30,072 nucleotides of DNA from a bacterium (GCA_030695785.1 JAUYPR010000020.1:1-30072); one strand, 5' to 3'; shown: positions 14,245 through 21,557, counted from the first letter of the stretch. Notes: generated by a model from the sequence alone, not told the origin. Program-made: numbers and translations.

Positions 14245-14913
14245 TTATTCAAGGAAGAGATATTCAATTTCTTTTAATCTTTTTTGATAGTCGGCTCGAT
14301 CGCGAATAAATTCAGCGTATTCCTCTGGAGAACGATAGTGAGAAACAATCTCTTCTTTTCTACAAAACTCACCTTCTTTTGTCCCAACATACTCTCCGAT
14401 TGACGACCAAGGATATGTAAAAATCTCTTCTTTCCTTTGGATGATGTCCGACGTATAGGGATTCAAATGAATATACCGGCTGACGTGGAGAAGTTGTTCG
14501 TCATCTTCGACGAGAACTGCTTTAAATGGCCCTTGCCAAAATGCACCAACTCTGCCGTATTTAATATTGAAATACTTTGCATAACTATTTTGAATGACGC
14601 TCACCATGTTTGAAATTCCCCGATCTTGCTCTTGTCGAACTAAAAGATGGAAGTGATTTGGCATGATGCAGTAGGTCAGAACAGAAACACTCGGCTTGGC
14701 GAGCGCGAGCGCTTCGATGACGGCAATCTGGTCTCTCTGCGGTAAATCAAGGAATCTTGAGAATCGGCAGGGTGGTTTTGCGACTTTGTAAAAACGGATA
14801 ATATCAATGAATCGCTGGTAATTCGGTCTTTGAAGGAAGATTGGTTGTTTATTCACACTCCGATTAAAAATATGGTAGTAATGATCAGTGACAAATGGCA
14901 GAAATCGACGCAT
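14245..14913 (-). CDS. REP-associated tyrosine transposase (Y1, HUH family)
   Basis: A 222-residue single-strand DNA transposase of the IS200/IS605-related TnpA_REP group. The opening YYHIFNRSVNKQPIF is the typical family N-terminus. The HUH metal motif is H87-F-H89 within MPNHFHLLV. The catalytic Tyr is probably Y111 in IQNSYAKYFN, followed by GRVGAFWQGPFKAVLV and YIHLNPY, both characteristic of RAYTs. Length and motifs are intact, so it may be active. Both sides carry REP-like repeats, and a third copy lies 4.5 kb upstream. An AGAGAAGAG stretch just before the ATG could act as ribosome-binding site. Confidence 0.92.
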   Translation of the reverse strand: MRRFLPFVTDHYYHIFNRSVNKQPIFLQRPNYQRFIDIIRFYKVAKPPCRFSRFLDLPQRDQIAVIEALALAKPSVSVLTYCIMPNHFHLLVRQEQDRGISNMVSVIQNSYAKYFNIKYGRVGAFWQGPFKAVLVEDDEQLLHVSRYIHLNPYTSDIIQRKEEIFTYPWSSIGEYVGTKEGEFCRKEEIVSHYRSPEEYAEFIRDRADYQKRLKEIEYLFLE

Positions 14914-15000
14914 GTCTCTTCTCTCGTTGAGATTCGATGTATCGTATCAAACAAAGCATGAAGAAGCAAGGCCATAAAAGATATTTTTCCAGGAATATAT

Positions 15001-15042
15001 ACCAAGGTGTCCAGTGATGTTCACCTCGGGGGTGTCAATCCT
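15001..15042 (+). repeat. REP-like palindromic repeat, copy C
   Basis: Full-length copy with AAGGTG...TTCACC and CACC-TCGGG-GGTG pairing. The larger unit is bounded by CCAGGA (from 14990) and TCCTGG (to 15044), an imperfect outer inverted pair. It lies upstream of the transposase start and just before the promoter of the next gene. Confidence 0.7.
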
Positions 15043-15054
15043 GGGCGGTTATAA

Positions 15055-15083
15055 TTGATAGTTGAGATGGTTTGTAGTAGGAT
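15055..15083 (+). promoter_or_regulatory. Promoter of the 142-aa membrane protein
   Basis: TTGATA at 15055-15060, a 17-bp spacer and TAGGAT at 15078-15083, then six bases and a GTG codon. This fixes the start at 15090 and predicts a leaderless transcript. A TATAAT at 15050-15055 lies further upstream and is less well placed. Confidence 0.55.
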
Positions 15084-15089
15084 TTGGGT

Positions 15090-15518
15090 GTGAAACAAGA
15101 ACGACCGGCTTTTAATCGCCGGATGTTTATATATAAAGCAGCTACAGTGACTTTTAGTCTCTCTGCAGTCTCAACTTTGGGGGTGATTCTTGAGGAGAAA
15201 TTTGTGCAAGGTCAAGCTCGACGTGCGAATCCTCTTTCTTTAGAAGACAAGCTTCCCCAATCTATCGTTCAACGAGACCAATTTCTTGCGAAGGTTCGTT
15301 TAGGCGAAGATACAACTCGAGACCGAACAGATGTAAAAGAAGCACTTAATATCATAGCTCAGCACTACATAGATGTGGATAGGCAGCGGCAAGCAGTGAG
15401 AGATGCGGATGCACGAACGTATTCATCTGGAAAGATTATAATGTCATCTAGTGTATTAATTCTTGGGATTCTCATTATGAGAGCCTCCTTACCCAAATCC
15501 AACCAACCACGACATTAA
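15090..15518 (+). CDS. Hypothetical protein with N- and C-terminal membrane helices
   Basis: A 142-residue protein starting with GTG (VKQERPAFNRRMFIYKA). One hydrophobic segment (ATVTFSLSAVSTLGVIL) lies near residues 19-36 and another (IIMSSSVLILGILIMRA) near 117-133. Between them is a charged helical loop (LEDKLPQSIVQRDQFLAKV, RTDVKEALNIIAQHYIDVDRQRQAVRDA). No recognised domain. It converges with cca, whose stop lies three bases away. It is adjacent to the transposase unit and could be accessory, but it has its own promoter. Confidence 0.6.
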   Translation: MKQERPAFNRRMFIYKAATVTFSLSAVSTLGVILEEKFVQGQARRANPLSLEDKLPQSIVQRDQFLAKVRLGEDTTRDRTDVKEALNIIAQHYIDVDRQRQAVRDADARTYSSGKIIMSSSVLILGILIMRASLPKSNQPRH

Positions 15519-15521
15519 CTT

Positions 15522-16889
15522 CTATTTTCCTTTCAGAATTGTTTCTAATCGCCGCAAAAGATACTCCCGATTATTTTTCTTTGGTTCGTCCACAGTTTCT
15601 TCGAACAGCTCTTTCAAAACCGCACCTACTTGTGGTCCGGGTTTGAGGTCGAGAATTTTCATCACGTCATTTCCGTCAATCGCCAAATCTGCCACCGTGG
15701 GTGGTGGATGTTGAACTTCCCAGAGCCGTTTTCGAAAAAGCTTAAGGCGCCACGATTCTGCTTCTTTACACCCCCCGCCCAGCCGGTCGCCGATGCGCAG
15801 GTCAATCATGTCGTCAATATTGTCGGGCCCCACGCGGGCAATGAATCGGCGGACTGCGGCATCGGTAATGTATTCATCCACAGAAAATTGGTGCCAGCGA
15901 ATAAGGTTAAGAATACGGTCGCGGTCTTTTTTCGATACATGCAGGCGGTCTAATATGTTCCGCGCAATGGGTACTCCGACCACCTCGTGGTTGAAAAACG
16001 TCACCAGTTCGGAGGACACGCGCTTTGCCACCGCGGGTTTGCCAATGTCGTGCAAGAGCGTTGCCAGGCGGACAACCGGGTCGTTTGATGGGCAGTGACG
16101 CAGTGACTCAATGCTGTGCTTGCCCACATCCCATGTATGATGCCGGGCTTGTTTTTGCGCAAACGCGGCATCCAGTTCGGGCAGAATGATGGTGAGGATG
16201 CCAAGATCGCGCATAAGGGAGAATCCTTCCGCGCACAGATTCAAATCTGCCTTAAGCATGAGGAGCAACTCATCACGAATCCGCTCGCCAGAAATGTAGC
16301 GCAGCAGGTGGCTATTTTCTTTGATGGCCATGAGGGTCGTTGGATCAACGGTAAATCCCAGTTGAATGTGCAGCCGTACTGCGCGCAGCATGCGCAGCGC
16401 GTCTTCAGAAAACCGGTCATGCGGCTTTCCCACCGTGCGGATAATGGCATGGTGAAGATCTGTTTTCCCGCCAAACGGATCCACGAGTTCGTGTATGGGA
16501 GAGAACGCCATGGCATTAATGGTAAAATCGCGGCGCTCGAGATCTTCTTCAATGGTTTTTCCCCAGCTTACGGACGATGGTCGACGAAAATCTTGGTATG
16601 GCCCTTCGGTCCGAAATGGCGTGATTTCCAAAACACCCGTATTTTTCTTCTCGCCAAGATATTTAAGCGGAACCCCAACAGTCCCGAACGCATTGTCCAA
16701 GTGCGCATTTGGAAAAAGCTTCATGATTTGTTCTGGTGTGGCGTTGGTTGTCACGTCCCAGTCTTTCGGAGTATGTCCGCGCAACAGATCACGGACGGCG
16801 CCACCCACAACGTACGCGTGGAAGCCCGCATCAGTGAGGGTTTTCAGTGCATGATCAACAGACGCAGGAAGAGAGAATGTTTGACGCAT
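15522..16889 (-). CDS. cca: CCA tRNA nucleotidyltransferase / polynucleotide adenylyltransferase
   Basis: A 455-residue class II nucleotidyltransferase that adds or repairs the 3' CCA of tRNAs. GGAVRD at 29-34 and the catalytic D43-W-D45 (in PKDWDVTT) mark the head domain. RRDFTINAMAF, DPFGGKTDL and EDALRMLRAVR are the later family motifs. A C-terminal HD domain is present (ATLLHDIGKPAV...FFNHEVVG), as in many bacterial members. CCA-adding versus A-adding activity cannot be told apart by eye; as the only such gene in view, CCA addition is assumed. A TACAAT box six bases before the ATG predicts a leaderless message. Confidence 0.93.
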   Translation of the reverse strand: MRQTFSLPASVDHALKTLTDAGFHAYVVGGAVRDLLRGHTPKDWDVTTNATPEQIMKLFPNAHLDNAFGTVGVPLKYLGEKKNTGVLEITPFRTEGPYQDFRRPSSVSWGKTIEEDLERRDFTINAMAFSPIHELVDPFGGKTDLHHAIIRTVGKPHDRFSEDALRMLRAVRLHIQLGFTVDPTTLMAIKENSHLLRYISGERIRDELLLMLKADLNLCAEGFSLMRDLGILTIILPELDAAFAQKQARHHTWDVGKHSIESLRHCPSNDPVVRLATLLHDIGKPAVAKRVSSELVTFFNHEVVGVPIARNILDRLHVSKKDRDRILNLIRWHQFSVDEYITDAAVRRFIARVGPDNIDDMIDLRIGDRLGGGCKEAESWRLKLFRKRLWEVQHPPPTVADLAIDGNDVMKILDLKPGPQVGAVLKELFEETVDEPKKNNREYLLRRLETILKGK

Positions 16890-16893
16890 GCCT

Positions 16894-17373
16894 TTATTGT
16901 AGCGCAGTTATGATCGTCACCGCGAACTGACGGGGAGGAAAGTCTTCGCGGCCATCAGACGGCCTGGGCCGAGGACCATCAAACTCAACAAAGAAAATCT
17001 TTTGATACCGCCCAAGCATCAGTTTCCCATCAACAAGAGAAAGAGAGACCGTTGAACCATAGACCATGGCCATCAAATGCGCCACTGCATTTGCGCTTCC
17101 GTGCGCGTGCGATTTGTCGTGGAGAAATGCCCCCACGCTACTCACCGATGTTTTCAATAGTCGGAACGCTTGGCGCATATCATGAATTAATCCCTCCTCA
17201 TGTTCTTGGAGGCAGATTGCCGCAGTGGTATGGAGTGCATCAACGAAGACACGCCCATGATGCATGCGTGATGCTGTCACCGCATTTTGCACCTCGGCGG
17301 TAATGTCGAGAAGGTCGATTTTTTTGATTGTATGCAGTTCCCGTGTGCAGAAGAAAAAGCCCGAACGAGCCAC
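16894..17373 (-). CDS. yjbQ: YjbQ family protein (secondary thiamine-phosphate synthase enzyme)
   Basis: A 159-residue UPF0047/YjbQ protein. Signature elements are FVDALHTTAAICLQEHEEGLIHDM, then HAHGSANAVAHLMAMVYGSTVSLSLVDGKLMLGRYQKIFFVEFDGPRPR. The invariant histidines and the LGxxQ-E-DGPR end are present. The family has weak thiamine-phosphate synthase activity in vitro; its physiological role is not settled. It starts with GTG, supported by a strong AAGGAGA Shine-Dalgarno six bases upstream, so this gene has a real leader, unlike many neighbours. It precedes cca on the same strand. Confidence 0.88.
   Translation of the reverse strand: MARSGFFFCTRELHTIKKIDLLDITAEVQNAVTASRMHHGRVFVDALHTTAAICLQEHEEGLIHDMRQAFRLLKTSVSSVGAFLHDKSHAHGSANAVAHLMAMVYGSTVSLSLVDGKLMLGRYQKIFFVEFDGPRPRPSDGREDFPPRQFAVTIITALQ
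16896..16901 (-). promoter_or_regulatory. -10 box of cca
   Basis: TACAAT lies six bases upstream of the cca ATG, just past the stop codon of the upstream yjbQ gene. No clear -35 is seen. Confidence 0.45.
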
Positions 17374-17437
17374 AAAAATCTCCTTTTGGATGAAGATTTA
17401 TCTTACCATACATACGCAATGGGAAGGCAAGGTGGAT

Positions 17438-17466
17438 TTGACAAAATGGGGGAAATATTATATACT
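17438..17466 (+). promoter_or_regulatory. Near-consensus sigma-70 promoter for the 28-aa peptide
   Basis: A perfect -35 TTGACA (17438-17443), a 17-bp spacer and TATACT (17461-17466). It is the best-matching promoter in the window and lies about 40 bases before the peptide's start. Confidence 0.8.
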
Positions 17467-17506
17467 ATGGGTCTTAGATGAATACTGTTCAGGAAGGAGA
17501 TAGAAC

Positions 17507-17593
17507 ATGAATATTATCCTTGGTTTGGTCATTGCAACCGAAATCACCATTGTGGTTACCGCAGGACTCGTGACCGCCCTTCTTTTTGTGTAA
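17507..17593 (+). CDS. 28-residue single-span membrane peptide
   Basis: The peptide begins MNIILGLVIATEITIVV and continues as one hydrophobic helix (VTAGLVTALLFV), with a single Glu at residue 12 and no other charge. A canonical AAGGAGA Shine-Dalgarno sits seven bases before the ATG, and a near-consensus promoter drives it. Together these make it very likely to be expressed despite its length. It could be a small regulatory membrane peptide, a subunit-like helix or a type I toxin-like peptide. I see no antisense promoter to support the last. It ends 14 bases from the convergent L,D-transpeptidase stop. Confidence 0.7.
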   Translation: MNIILGLVIATEITIVVTAGLVTALLFV

Positions 17594-17606
17594 TCCCAAA
17601 TCACCC

Positions 17607-18341
17607 TTACGAGTGAACAACCACGCGGGTGCCGGGGTTGTCTGGTGTGGGCTTCACTTGCGTCTCATCTAGTCCCATGGTTGGCCCTGCCCACTCAAAG
17701 AGTTTGCGGCTGTCGGGGATACTGATGTTCACACATCCGTGGCTCATGGGTTGCCCAAAATTATTATGCCAGTATGCTCCGTGGAATCCATATCCTTGAT
17801 AGAAATACATCACGTATGGAACATTCGGGAGGTCATAAAATGTTCCCAGGTCTTTTGACCCGCCGATCATCCGATGATAGCGAAGTTTGATCCAAATGCG
17901 GAATTCGCCTTCAGGTGTTGGCGCCCACTTTCCAGTCGACACCGGGAAGTCAAACACAACCTTGTCTCCTTCATGTGCGTAGAGATGTTGTTTGGATATA
18001 TCCACCTCAATCCATTTCTTTTCCTGCGCCTCTGGCGTCGTTGTTCCTAAAACATCGGAATCAAAACCCGCGCTCGCATACGATTGAGGAGAGATCGAGA
18101 CAGTTCGATTGAGAAAGATCGGTCGATCCGGCGCGACTTCAAATGCACCGGTTGCGTTTTCGATCGAGGAGAGGTATTTCTCCGACGAGAGATTGTTGAC
18201 AGGAAATCCCACTTGCGGTGCGGTCCACTGCCATAGCTGATACACGCGCGGCCGAATCATTGAAAATTGGTTCCATAGAAGGTCAGCGGCGACAATCGCG
18301 GCGGCAAGGAGGACGAAGACCGTCTTACGTCGGGGCAGCAT
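17607..18341 (-). CDS. L,D-transpeptidase (YkuD domain)
   Basis: A 244-residue envelope enzyme. An N-terminal signal anchor (VFVLLAAAIVAADLLW) is followed by a ~85-residue spacer, then the YkuD catalytic domain from about residue 110 (KKWIEVDISKQHLYAHEGDKVVFDFPVSTG). The active-site block has H187 (GFHGAYWHNNFG) and S200-H-G-C203-V-N, the expected catalytic Cys. It should form 3-3 peptidoglycan crosslinks or attach proteins to the wall. A divergent -10 block shared with the FMN reductase gene lies upstream. Confidence 0.93.
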   Translation of the reverse strand: MLPRRKTVFVLLAAAIVAADLLWNQFSMIRPRVYQLWQWTAPQVGFPVNNLSSEKYLSSIENATGAFEVAPDRPIFLNRTVSISPQSYASAGFDSDVLGTTTPEAQEKKWIEVDISKQHLYAHEGDKVVFDFPVSTGKWAPTPEGEFRIWIKLRYHRMIGGSKDLGTFYDLPNVPYVMYFYQGYGFHGAYWHNNFGQPMSHGCVNISIPDSRKLFEWAGPTMGLDETQVKPTPDNPGTRVVVHS

Positions 18342-18352
18342 GGTTGTGTCTT

Positions 18353-18362
18353 AGTGTATCAT
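18353..18362. promoter_or_regulatory. Interleaved divergent -10 boxes
   Basis: TACACT on the minus strand (18358-18353, preceded by TGA) and TATCAT on the plus strand (18357-18362) overlap by two bases. The start codons follow after 11 bases (minus) and nine bases (plus). Confidence 0.45.
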
Positions 18363-18371
18363 AGAGAAACG

Positions 18372-18929
18372 ATGGATCGGCCGCTTTTTATCCCTGTGCT
18401 TTTGGGAAGTTCGCGTGCAGAGCGGAAGAGCGGGAACGTGGCGCAGTTTGTCATCAGTCAAATTCAAGCCAAAAAGATCCAGTCCGAACTTTTGGATGTG
18501 CGCACCATGGGGCTGCCATTTTATGAGGAAGAGCATGAAAAACTGCCCGCGGCTAAACAATGGTCAGAAACCATGCAGCGTGCTGATGGCCTGATCGTCG
18601 TTTCTCCGGAATACAATCATAGTTTTCCTGGCGTGTTGAAAAATACCCTGGATTATTTATACGACGAATATCTGCATAAGCCAATCGGGATCGTTGGAAC
18701 TTCTTGTAGTCAGATGGGCGGAGTGCGGATGATCGAACAACTGCGTTTGGTGGCGATCGAACTACACATGGTGCCAATTCGCCATGCGGTGTATTTTGGA
18801 GAGATGGGCAAAAAATTTGATGAGAACGGGAAACTATTGGATGAGGCATATATCGAACGGGTCGACAAAATGCTGGATGAACTTTTATGGTATGCGCGGG
18901 TTTTGAAAAAGGGACGCGAGGAAACGTAA
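18372..18929 (+). CDS. NAD(P)H-dependent FMN reductase family protein
   Basis: A 185-residue flavodoxin-fold protein. The opening IPVLLGSSRAERKSGNVAQFV holds the phosphate-binding loop (G-S-x-R). VVSPEYNHSFPGVLKNTLDYL is the characteristic flavin-contacting segment, followed by KPIGIVGTSCSQMGGVRMIEQL. Members reduce FMN, quinones, azo compounds or metals with NAD(P)H; the substrate here is unknown. A GTG at 18354 is in frame, but the ATG at 18372 begins the fold at the right distance and lies behind a -10 box. The stop codon overlaps the start of gnd (TAATG), so NADPH generation and use may be coupled. Confidence 0.88.
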   Translation: MDRPLFIPVLLGSSRAERKSGNVAQFVISQIQAKKIQSELLDVRTMGLPFYEEEHEKLPAAKQWSETMQRADGLIVVSPEYNHSFPGVLKNTLDYLYDEYLHKPIGIVGTSCSQMGGVRMIEQLRLVAIELHMVPIRHAVYFGEMGKKFDENGKLLDEAYIERVDKMLDELLWYARVLKKGREET

Positions 18930-19822
18930 TGGAATTGGGCTTTGTCGGTCTTGGGCGGATGGGACTTCTTATTGTCGAGCACCTGGTTGAACAGGGTGTC
19001 CGTGTGGTTGTGTTCAACCGGTCGCCTGAATCGTTGAAGCAAGCAGAATCTTTTGGCGCAGAAGCCGCTGCATCTATGACCGATGTTGCGCTGAAACTTT
19101 CTTCTCCGCGTATGGTGTGGATTATGGTCACCGCAGGCAAACCAGTGGATGTCGTCCTCGATGATCTCCTCCCAACATTGTCCGAGGGCGACATGGTGAT
19201 TGATGGCGGCAATTCCGACTATAAAGATTCGAAGCTTCGGTTTGAGTTGTGTAAAGAAAAAGGGATCCACTTTCTTGATATCGGCACAAGCGGGGGGTTG
19301 GAAGGCGCGCAGCATGGGGCGTGCTTGACGGTGGGTGGAGAGAGATCGGCCTACGATCAAGTGGAACCTCTCCTTCAAAAAATTGCCGCGCCCGACGGCT
19401 ATCTGTATGTTGGTGAGGCAGGTGCCGGGCATTATGTCAAAACGATCCACAACGGCATGGAATACGCACTCCTCCAAGCATATGGTGAAGGACTGGATGT
19501 GATCAAACATGCGCCATATGACGTGAATCTTCACGCATTAGTCCGAACTTGGAATCATGGAAGCGTTATTCGCTCATGGTTGCTGGAGCTTTTGGAAAAA
19601 GCGTTGAAGAAAGATCCGTCGCTTGAAAGGATCGAAGGATATGTTGGTGGAGGAGAGACTGGCCGGTGGGCCATTGAGCAAGCCGAATCGGTTCAGGTGA
19701 ATGTTGACAGCATCAAACTGGCGCTCAAAAAACGGGAGGAATCGCAAGACCATCCAATCTTTTCCTCCAAAGTTGTTGCTGCTCTCCGTGCCCAATTCGG
19801 CGGCCACGAAGAAAAGAAGTGA
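18929..19822 (+). CDS. gnd: 6-phosphogluconate dehydrogenase, short decarboxylating type
   Basis: A 297-residue enzyme converting 6-phosphogluconate to ribulose 5-phosphate and CO2. It has a Rossmann N-terminus GLGRMG at 7-12 and NRSPES after strand 2. Substrate motifs follow: DGGNSDYKDS at 92-101, SGGLEGA at 121-127, and the catalytic K171 with H174-N175 and E178 in GAGHYVKTIHNGMEYA. At about 300 residues it belongs to the short form (like YqeC/GndA), of which several members prefer NAD+. An in-frame ATG at 18887 lies inside the previous gene; 18929 gives a proper N-terminus. The short C-terminal domain ends with EEKK. Confidence 0.94.
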   Translation: MELGFVGLGRMGLLIVEHLVEQGVRVVVFNRSPESLKQAESFGAEAAASMTDVALKLSSPRMVWIMVTAGKPVDVVLDDLLPTLSEGDMVIDGGNSDYKDSKLRFELCKEKGIHFLDIGTSGGLEGAQHGACLTVGGERSAYDQVEPLLQKIAAPDGYLYVGEAGAGHYVKTIHNGMEYALLQAYGEGLDVIKHAPYDVNLHALVRTWNHGSVIRSWLLELLEKALKKDPSLERIEGYVGGGETGRWAIEQAESVQVNVDSIKLALKKREESQDHPIFSSKVVAALRAQFGGHEEKK

Positions 19823-19827
19823 TACTT

Positions 19828-19852
19828 GATCCTTCGACTATCGCTCAGGATC
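19828..19852. repeat. Short palindromic repeat (GATCCT...AGGATC)
   Basis: GATCCT and AGGATC pair around a TTCGACTATCGCTC-like centre. On the minus strand it resembles the CCTGAGC-GA-GTCGAAGG palindrome that is dispersed in many bacterial genomes. It directly follows gnd and could act as a transcription terminator or a repeat remnant. Confidence 0.5.
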
Positions 19853-19868
19853 TGCGCGCCTGCGGCGC

Positions 19869-19897
19869 TTGACATTTCGTGTTTTGTTTGGTTAAAG
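19869..19897 (+). promoter_or_regulatory. Promoter of the small gene-dinB operon
   Basis: A perfect TTGACA at 19869-19874, a 17-bp spacer and TTAAAG at 19892-19897, then seven bases to the GTG start. A leaderless message is predicted. Confidence 0.7.
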
Positions 19898-19904
19898 TGG
19901 GGAT

Positions 19905-20159
19905 GTGGATACAGCCATTGACGAACGCATTGATGTCGGCGTTGTCTTTACAAAAAGCAAACTCATCCCCAAATTCTTCTGCTGGCGGGGGCGGGCCTTT
20001 CATATTCAAGAAGTAACGCTCACACACAAAGTCCGCCAAGGCAATGTCCCTTGGTATTTTTTCTCCGTTGTCAGTCGCGGCAGTTTGTACCGGCTTGGGT
20101 TTGACTCGGTTTCTTTTTCCTGGATTTTGGATCGTGTCGTTCCAATGGAGACAACATAA
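19905..20159 (+). CDS. DUF6504-like small protein next to dinB
   Basis: An 84-residue protein starting with GTG (VDTAIDERIDVGVVF). The core LIPKFFCWRGRAFHIQEV followed by WYFFSVVSRGSLYRLGFDS and WILDRVV resembles DUF6504. This small beta-rich domain lies near Y-family polymerase genes in Actinobacteria (W-R-G-R followed by strands). The resemblance is from memory and moderate. Its stop is two bases before the dinB start and it has a strong promoter, so it is the first gene of a two-gene operon. A role with the lesion-bypass polymerase is inference from position. Confidence 0.65.
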   Translation: MDTAIDERIDVGVVFTKSKLIPKFFCWRGRAFHIQEVTLTHKVRQGNVPWYFFSVVSRGSLYRLGFDSVSFSWILDRVVPMETT

Positions 20160-20161
20160 AT

Positions 20162-21556
20162 ATGCAACGCGTCATTTTCCACATTGACCAAAACTCTTAC
20201 TTTGCCACAGTTGAGCAACAGGTCAATCCGTCGTTGCGGGGGAAACCGATTGGCGTGACGCAGGGCCCAGGGTATCGGACGGTCGTTGTGGCCGCGTCGG
20301 TTGAAGCGAAACAATGGGGAGTAAAAACCGGCATGACAGTGTATGAAGCGCGGCAGTTTTGCCCTCATTTGATTCTCGTGGATGGTGATTTAGAAAAATA
20401 CCATGCGGTGTCAGGACAACTTCTTTCAATCTACAAAGACTACACGCCCTTTCTTGAGATTTTTAGTATTGATGAAGTGTTTTTGGATTGCACAGCGGCG
20501 ATCGATGGACGTGTTTCAGTTGCGGTTCGTCTGGCGCAGGAGATCAAGCAGCGCATTCGAGCAGAAGTCGGATCTTGGCTTTCCTGTTCGATCGGCATTG
20601 CGGAGAATAAGCTGTTGGCAAAACTCGCGTCAGGCATGCACAAACCAGACGGCCTCACGGTTATTACTCATCCCCGGGTCCTGGCACTCCGCCACCCCCG
20701 TCCGACGGCTTCCCTGCCAAGTCAGACTTGGTGCGGTCCAGGCGCTCGGCGGGGAGCCCCCACTCGGTGCCACCAGCGGCTGACGCAGTTCCACGTGTAT
20801 ACAGTAAGCGATGCACTTTGTCGTTCTTCTCTCACCGACATGTGTGGGATCGGGCCGGCTATCGAGCGGCGGCTGCATGCGGTCGGCGTCCGCACGTTTG
20901 CGGATCTTCAAAAGATTCCGTTGTCAGTTCTTATCATGATGTTCGGACATGTCCGTGGGACGTGGTTATACCGTGCCGCCCGCGGGATCGATCATAGTCC
21001 GGTCGTTCCCTACTATGACGAGCACGACCCGAAAAGCGTCGGGCAACGGAAAACCTTTCCTACTGATGTTACTGACCGGCGCGTCGTGCAAAGCTTGGTC
21101 GAACTCCTTGCGTATCAAGTGGCGTACCGCCTGCGGAAATACGGCAAGCGCGGCCGCACGATTCACCTTTGGATGCGGTCCACAACCGATCCGTGTTCCG
21201 GTTCTCCTTATTGGGGCATGGGTGAACGCGTGACCCGTCACACACATACGAATGATGGAAAGATGATTGCGGAGGTTTGTTGGAATCTGTTTACCCGCAT
21301 GGAATGGGAGGGGTCGGTACGGATGATTGGAATAAGCGTCGATAACCTTGTCGATGACGACGTTTTGACCCAACCGCTCTTTTTCGACGAGGTTCGTCAA
21401 GATAAGCTGCACGCGGCGCTTGATACGGTGAACGACCGATTCGGCCCCGGGACGCTGGCACCTGCTTCGCTTTTGGGCCATCGCGCGATTCCCGCGGTCA
21501 ATGGCTTTGGAAAGGGCATTGCATATGAGGTTGGAGACCAGCGCGTGTGGGTATAA
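20162..21556 (+). CDS. dinB: Y-family DNA polymerase IV with an in-frame palindromic insertion
   Basis: A 464-residue translesion polymerase. The first catalytic Asp is in FHIDQNSYFATVEQQ and the second acidic pair in FSIDEVFLD. CSIGIAENKLLAKLAS and KPDGLTV are intact. The helix-hairpin-helix/thumb region follows (LTDMCGIGPAIERRLHAVGVRTFADLQ), then the little-finger domain (KSVGQRKTFPTDVTD). Between about residues 171 and 210 there is an extra, GC-rich, Arg/Pro-rich stretch not found in DinB, encoded by a palindromic DNA element. Without it the protein would be close to the normal ~420 residues. Whether the polymerase still works is unknown, but the frame is preserved. Confidence 0.92.
   Translation: MQRVIFHIDQNSYFATVEQQVNPSLRGKPIGVTQGPGYRTVVVAASVEAKQWGVKTGMTVYEARQFCPHLILVDGDLEKYHAVSGQLLSIYKDYTPFLEIFSIDEVFLDCTAAIDGRVSVAVRLAQEIKQRIRAEVGSWLSCSIGIAENKLLAKLASGMHKPDGLTVITHPRVLALRHPRPTASLPSQTWCGPGARRGAPTRCHQRLTQFHVYTVSDALCRSSLTDMCGIGPAIERRLHAVGVRTFADLQKIPLSVLIMMFGHVRGTWLYRAARGIDHSPVVPYYDEHDPKSVGQRKTFPTDVTDRRVVQSLVELLAYQVAYRLRKYGKRGRTIHLWMRSTTDPCSGSPYWGMGERVTRHTHTNDGKMIAEVCWNLFTRMEWEGSVRMIGISVDNLVDDDVLTQPLFFDEVRQDKLHAALDTVNDRFGPGTLAPASLLGHRAIPAVNGFGKGIAYEVGDQRVWV
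20682..20772. repeat. In-frame palindromic element inside dinB
   Basis: Nested inverted pairs are centred on base 20724. The inner pair is CCAAGTC (20717-20723) with GACTTGG (20725-20731). The middle pair is CCCCG...CCGA with TCGGCGGGG, and the outer pair is TGGCAC (20682-20687) with GTGCCA (20767-20772). The stretch is much richer in G+C than flanking dinB and has no stop in the gene frame. It resembles the protein-inserting palindromic elements known in Rickettsia in design, not in sequence. Confidence 0.65.
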
Positions 21557-21557
21557 T

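Larger units (their letters stand above)
14201..15042. mobile_element. RAYT transposase unit flanked by two REP-like palindromes
   Basis: A single-gene Y1-transposase unit on the minus strand, bracketed by same-orientation palindromic repeats (copies B and C). This is the standard arrangement of REP-associated tyrosine transposases, which mobilise the repeats rather than classical insertion sequences. Boundaries are given as the outer ends of the two shared cores; the real element ends are not determined. Confidence 0.7.

Noticed and set aside
16116..16913. Long plus-strand open frame (265 codons) opposite cca
   Set aside because: The opposite strand encodes a complete nucleotidyltransferase with all motifs; the plus-strand product has no recognisable domain and is an antisense shadow.
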